The position numbers were made by a program, and so were the translations under genes. From positions 30,170,396 to 30,228,395 of the forward strand of contig CM043960.1 of the NCBI GenBank assembly GCA_014529385.2: a DNA stretch of 58,000 nucleotides. Direction: 5' to 3'. The stretch is from Adiantum capillus-veneris. Lineage: Eukaryota > Streptophyta > Polypodiopsida > Polypodiales > Pteridaceae. The notes under the pieces were generated by a model. It searched no databases. It was not told the origin of the DNA and saw only the letters and a list, made by a program, of their open reading frames with translations. How positions within the stretch are numbered: the stretch's first letter is position 1; each line of letters begins with the position of its first letter. Of this stretch, positions 55,080 to 58,000 are shown one piece after another.

Positions 55080-56893
55080 TATGTTTCTTGCATCCATCTA
55101 GCATCTTCAAAAGCATACTTTTTAAACTTAATATGATACCATTGGATAATCTTACCATGTCTTCATGTCAAAGAATCAATTCAGGCTGAAGAACCTCTTC
55201 TTGATCTTTGATCTCGAGCAAGTCCTCAATGATTGGTTCTTGTGGTGGCTCTCCTTTGTAAGGCTTAAGTAGGCTCACATGAAAAGCATTTTGAATGAGC
55301 CAATGGTTGGGAAACTTGATTTGATACGCCATCTCATTGAGTTGGTTTTAGGATTTGAATTTTGAAAAGGACCATAGTACTTTTGGTGGCCCGTAGGATT
55401 TTTGCCTGTAGGCTCTCTCAATCAAGCCTTGGGAAATTTGACTAGGACCCAATCATTTTCCTTGAAAGCTAAAGCCCTTATGTGCTTGTTATCAGCAAAC
55501 TTTTGCCTTTGTTATGAGATGGATATAGCCTCCTTAATCTTTTGGAAAGATTCTTGTAGGTCTCGGCTATACTCATCGGCAGCGAAGATCTTTCCATGTA
55601 CCTTAAGTAGCAAGGGACTTTTTGGTCTTCCTTCAATGATTTTGAAAGGTGCCTTCCCCATAGTATGGGCAGTGTCATTGTACGCATACTCTACAAGAGG
55701 TAGGTAGTTTTCCCATTGGGAATGTTGATCTACTTTGGTAACATAGGTCTTAAGTAGACCTAGAATCGTAAGGTTGGCTATTTCACTTTGGCCATCCATT
55801 TTTAGCTGATATGATGAAGAGAAATTGAACCTAGTATCTAGATTCTTAAAGAGACCCTTCCAAAAATTATTGGTCATTCAAGGATACCTATTTGACTCTA
55901 TTGATGTTGGCAAGCCATGGTGTTTAGAAATTTGGGATATGAAGAGGGTTGCCATTTGGTGTGCTTTAATAGTCTTTTTAATAGGTAAAAAATATGCTTG
56001 TTTGCTAAACCTGTCTACTATTGACCATATTCCCGTATTCCCATCGATGGACTTGGGCAATCTAAAGATAAAATCCATGGATATGCTCTCCCATGGTGAA
56101 TTAGGAATTGGCAAAGGCTGGAGCAATCAAGGTTGCTTCCCCCTATCATACTTTGTCTTTTGGCATACCACACATTTTGACACATAGTCTTGTATGTCCG
56201 TCTTCATGGTAGGCCAAGAGAAATATGTCCCTACTCCGCAAAGGGTAGGTTGAATTCCTCAATGCTCCGCATAGGGAAGAGTATGGTATTCATACATCAC
56301 TTTCTCACAAAAAGAGTGAGTAACACATGGCCTACTGCCATGGAGAAGATAACCATCCTGCAATGTGAATGGTTCTTATTTATTTCGTAAGGCAAGGGCT
56401 GAAATTATATCTTTACAATTGGGGTCAATAGCATACTCATCTATCATAGAAGATAGATAATTGTGAGTTGCTATGGACAATGCATTGGCTCTTGGACGTC
56501 GTGATAGTGCATCGGCTACTTGATTGTGCTTGCCAGCAATATGAGCAATATGAAAATTGAATTGCAAAAGAAAACTTGCCCACCTCATTTGTTTGTCAGA
56601 GAGATGGGTTTGGGTCATGAAGTACTTAAGACTTTGGTGATCCGTACGTAGGATGAATGGAGTCCCCAATAGATAGTACTTCCATGTGTCGAGGGCATGT
56701 AGGATAGCTAGTAGCTTCTTCTTGTAGATGCCCAATACTCGCTCATTATAATTGAGTCTTCAACTCTCATATGATATGGCACGTCGTTCTTGAATCAACA
56801 TTGCTCCAAGGAAATCTCCACAAGCATCACGTTGGACCTCAAATGGTTTTGATAGATCTGGTAGTAGTGTAAGCATGGGTTGAGAGGTAAGAG
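55080..56893 (-). pseudogene. pol: Ty3/gypsy chromovirus pol fragment (RNase H, integrase, chromodomain)
   Basis: Minus strand, in order. RNase H: 56893-56760 (LLPDLSKPFEVQRDACGDFLGA), then 56735-56376 (KKKLLAILHALDTWKYYLLG, RTDHQSLKYF, GKHNQVADALSRRP). Integrase: zinc region at about 56200 (YFSWPTMKTDI, CVVCQ), core at 56126-55878 (SMDFIFRLPKS) and 55877-55512 (YQLKMDGQSEIANL, LPLVEYAYN). GPY/F-type region at about 55400-55500 (ENDWVLVKFPKA, YYGPFQ), then NAFHVSLLKPY. Chromodomain remnant at 55080-55160 (HIKFKKYAFEDARW). The second catalytic Asp region reads SNRYP followed by a stop, instead of SDRDP. RT and gag are missing where the copia fragment begins. Confidence 0.88.
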
Positions 56894-56896
56894 GCA

Positions 56897-58000
56897 CAAA
56901 TACTCTTAAGTTTGATGATGTTGTGGGTGTTCTCCTAAGCGAGGAAATGCGAAGGAGAAGCACAGGAGAATCATCAAGTGCTGCACTATCAGTGGAAACA
57001 AGAGGAAGGCTTAAGGAGAGGTTCAAAAACCAAAAGGGTCGTGATCGCTCAAGGCGGAGCAAGTCACGCACAAAGTCAGTTCTTGAATGTTGGAACTACG
57101 GTAAGAAGGGCCACGTCAAGAAGGATTGCTGGTCCAAGAAGAAGAAGGAGACAGAGTCTCAAGACAACAATGCAACATCGAAGGCCAATGTGGCAGGTAA
57201 AGTAGAGCAAGATGCTCTAATTCTCTCATTAGACAATGTGTCTAATTCCTGGATAGTAGATTCCGGGGCTTCATTCCATGCGACACCACACAAGCAACAT
57301 TTCCAAGACTACACCAAAGGTAATTATGGGTATGTATACTTGGGAGATCATGAAGCTTGTGAGATTGTCGGCAAAGGTACAGTTTCTGTCAAAACTGCTA
57401 ACGAAAATGAATGGAAGCTTAAAGATGTTAGGCATGTTCCTTCTCTTCGCAAAAATTTGATCTCTACAGGACAATTGGACGATGAAGGTCACAACATTGC
57501 ATTCGGAAACAAACGATGGAAGATCTCAAAGGGATCTTTGGTGGTTTCCAAGGGAGAAAAAGTCGGTACACTTTACTTGTGTACTGTTAGCACGCAACCT
57601 TCAGCTTGTGCAGCAACTACAGAAGTTGACAGTGCGGTGTGGCACTACCGACTTGGGCACTACCGACTTGGGTAAAATTTCAAAAATCAGGAAATGAAAG
57701 AAAAAATAAAAAACTTGAGTTGGTTCATTCTGATGTTTGGGGTCCTGCAAGTACACCATCACTTGGTGGCTCATTGTACTATGTAACATTCATAGACGAT
57801 GCGAGTAGAAAAACATGGGTTTATGTCATGAAGAATAAATCTGATGTATTTTCCATATTTCAAAGGTGGAAAGCCTTTGTGGAAAATGAAACAGGTACCA
57901 AGGTTAAATGCCTCAGATCCGACAATGGAGGCGAATATTGCAGCCAAGCTTTTGAAAGCTTTTGTGCTAGCAATGGCATTCGGAGGCAAAGGACAACCCC
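56897..58000 (+). pseudogene. Ty1/copia gag-pol fragment, running off the window
   Basis: The frame is readable from about 56899 (TLKFDDVVGVLLSEEMRR), inside gag, so the 5' part is lost at the junction with the chromovirus. The knuckle at about 57090 reads CWNYGKKGHVKKDC, with Tyr for the second Cys. Protease has DSGASFHAT at about 57258. The pre-integrase region ends with a small duplication (WHYRLGHYRLG, about 57640-57673), then a stop and a deletion. In another frame the integrase core follows: LVHSDVWGP (about 57720), FIDDASRKTWVY and LRSDNGGEY (about 57915), cut by the window end. It is a different family from the nested copia at 41967. Confidence 0.88.

Noticed and set aside
1-58000. 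tRNA, rRNA, CRISPR or prokaryotic operon features
   Set aside because: No cloverleaf-type sequences, regular spacer arrays or Shine-Dalgarno-led gene clusters were seen. tRNA-like matches are only the 12-18-base retroelement primer sites.

Overview
This window looks like the repeat-dominated fraction of a large land-plant nuclear genome. It has no bacterial-type operons and no intact host gene. Nearly every recognisable coding stretch belongs to a plant transposable-element family: LINE with zf-RVT, hAT with DUF659, Ty1/copia primed by initiator Met tRNA, and Ty3/gypsy primed by Asp tRNA or carrying a chromodomain. The species cannot be named from the sequence. No tRNA, rRNA, CRISPR or prokaryotic feature was seen.

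Layout: 1-1974 holds two related LINE 3' ends that meet tail to tail, the second cut by a copia LTR with a Met-tRNA primer site (1975-2335). 2336-8185 is non-coding apart from a dispersed repeat, one doubtful ORF and a 152-bp tandem array with strong dyad symmetry (5400-6940). 8186-10330 is a decayed hAT transposase. 11268-13984 is an internally deleted gypsy element (A) that keeps gag and a 3'-terminal domain but no pol. 15369-20087 is a second retroelement (C). It has a leader with palindromes about 284 bp apart, a broken coiled-coil-rich ORF, and LTR material rearranged into two neighbouring hairpins that share one loop sequence. 20088-28410 is AT-rich and holds LTR fragments at 23960-24381 and 26091-26578.

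28415-53090 is a composite region. A minus-strand transposon-derived gene and its flanking 61-bp array (copy 1) carry the 5' LTR of a long gypsy element (B, from 32069). B runs through PBS, palindromic leader, gag, protease, RT/RNase H and integrase, and a full-length copia element (41967-46586, target duplication aaaac) sits inside its integrase. After B a second copy of the minus-strand gene follows (49152-50827). It ends in a solo LTR (51391-52279) flanked by gtagg at the position matching B's 5' LTR. This implies a segmental duplication in which one insertion survives in two states.

53091-58000 has anonymous sequence, a minus-strand chromovirus fragment (55080-56893) and a plus-strand copia fragment (56897 to the window end), which meet head to head.

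The most unusual signal is the palindromic ATCGCGAT core shared by elements B and C. In both it recurs in the untranslated leader at about 284-bp pitch and again inside the LTR, while the flanks differ between families yet stay palindromic. All coding regions carry frameshifts, stops or deletions, so none of these elements is autonomous as read.
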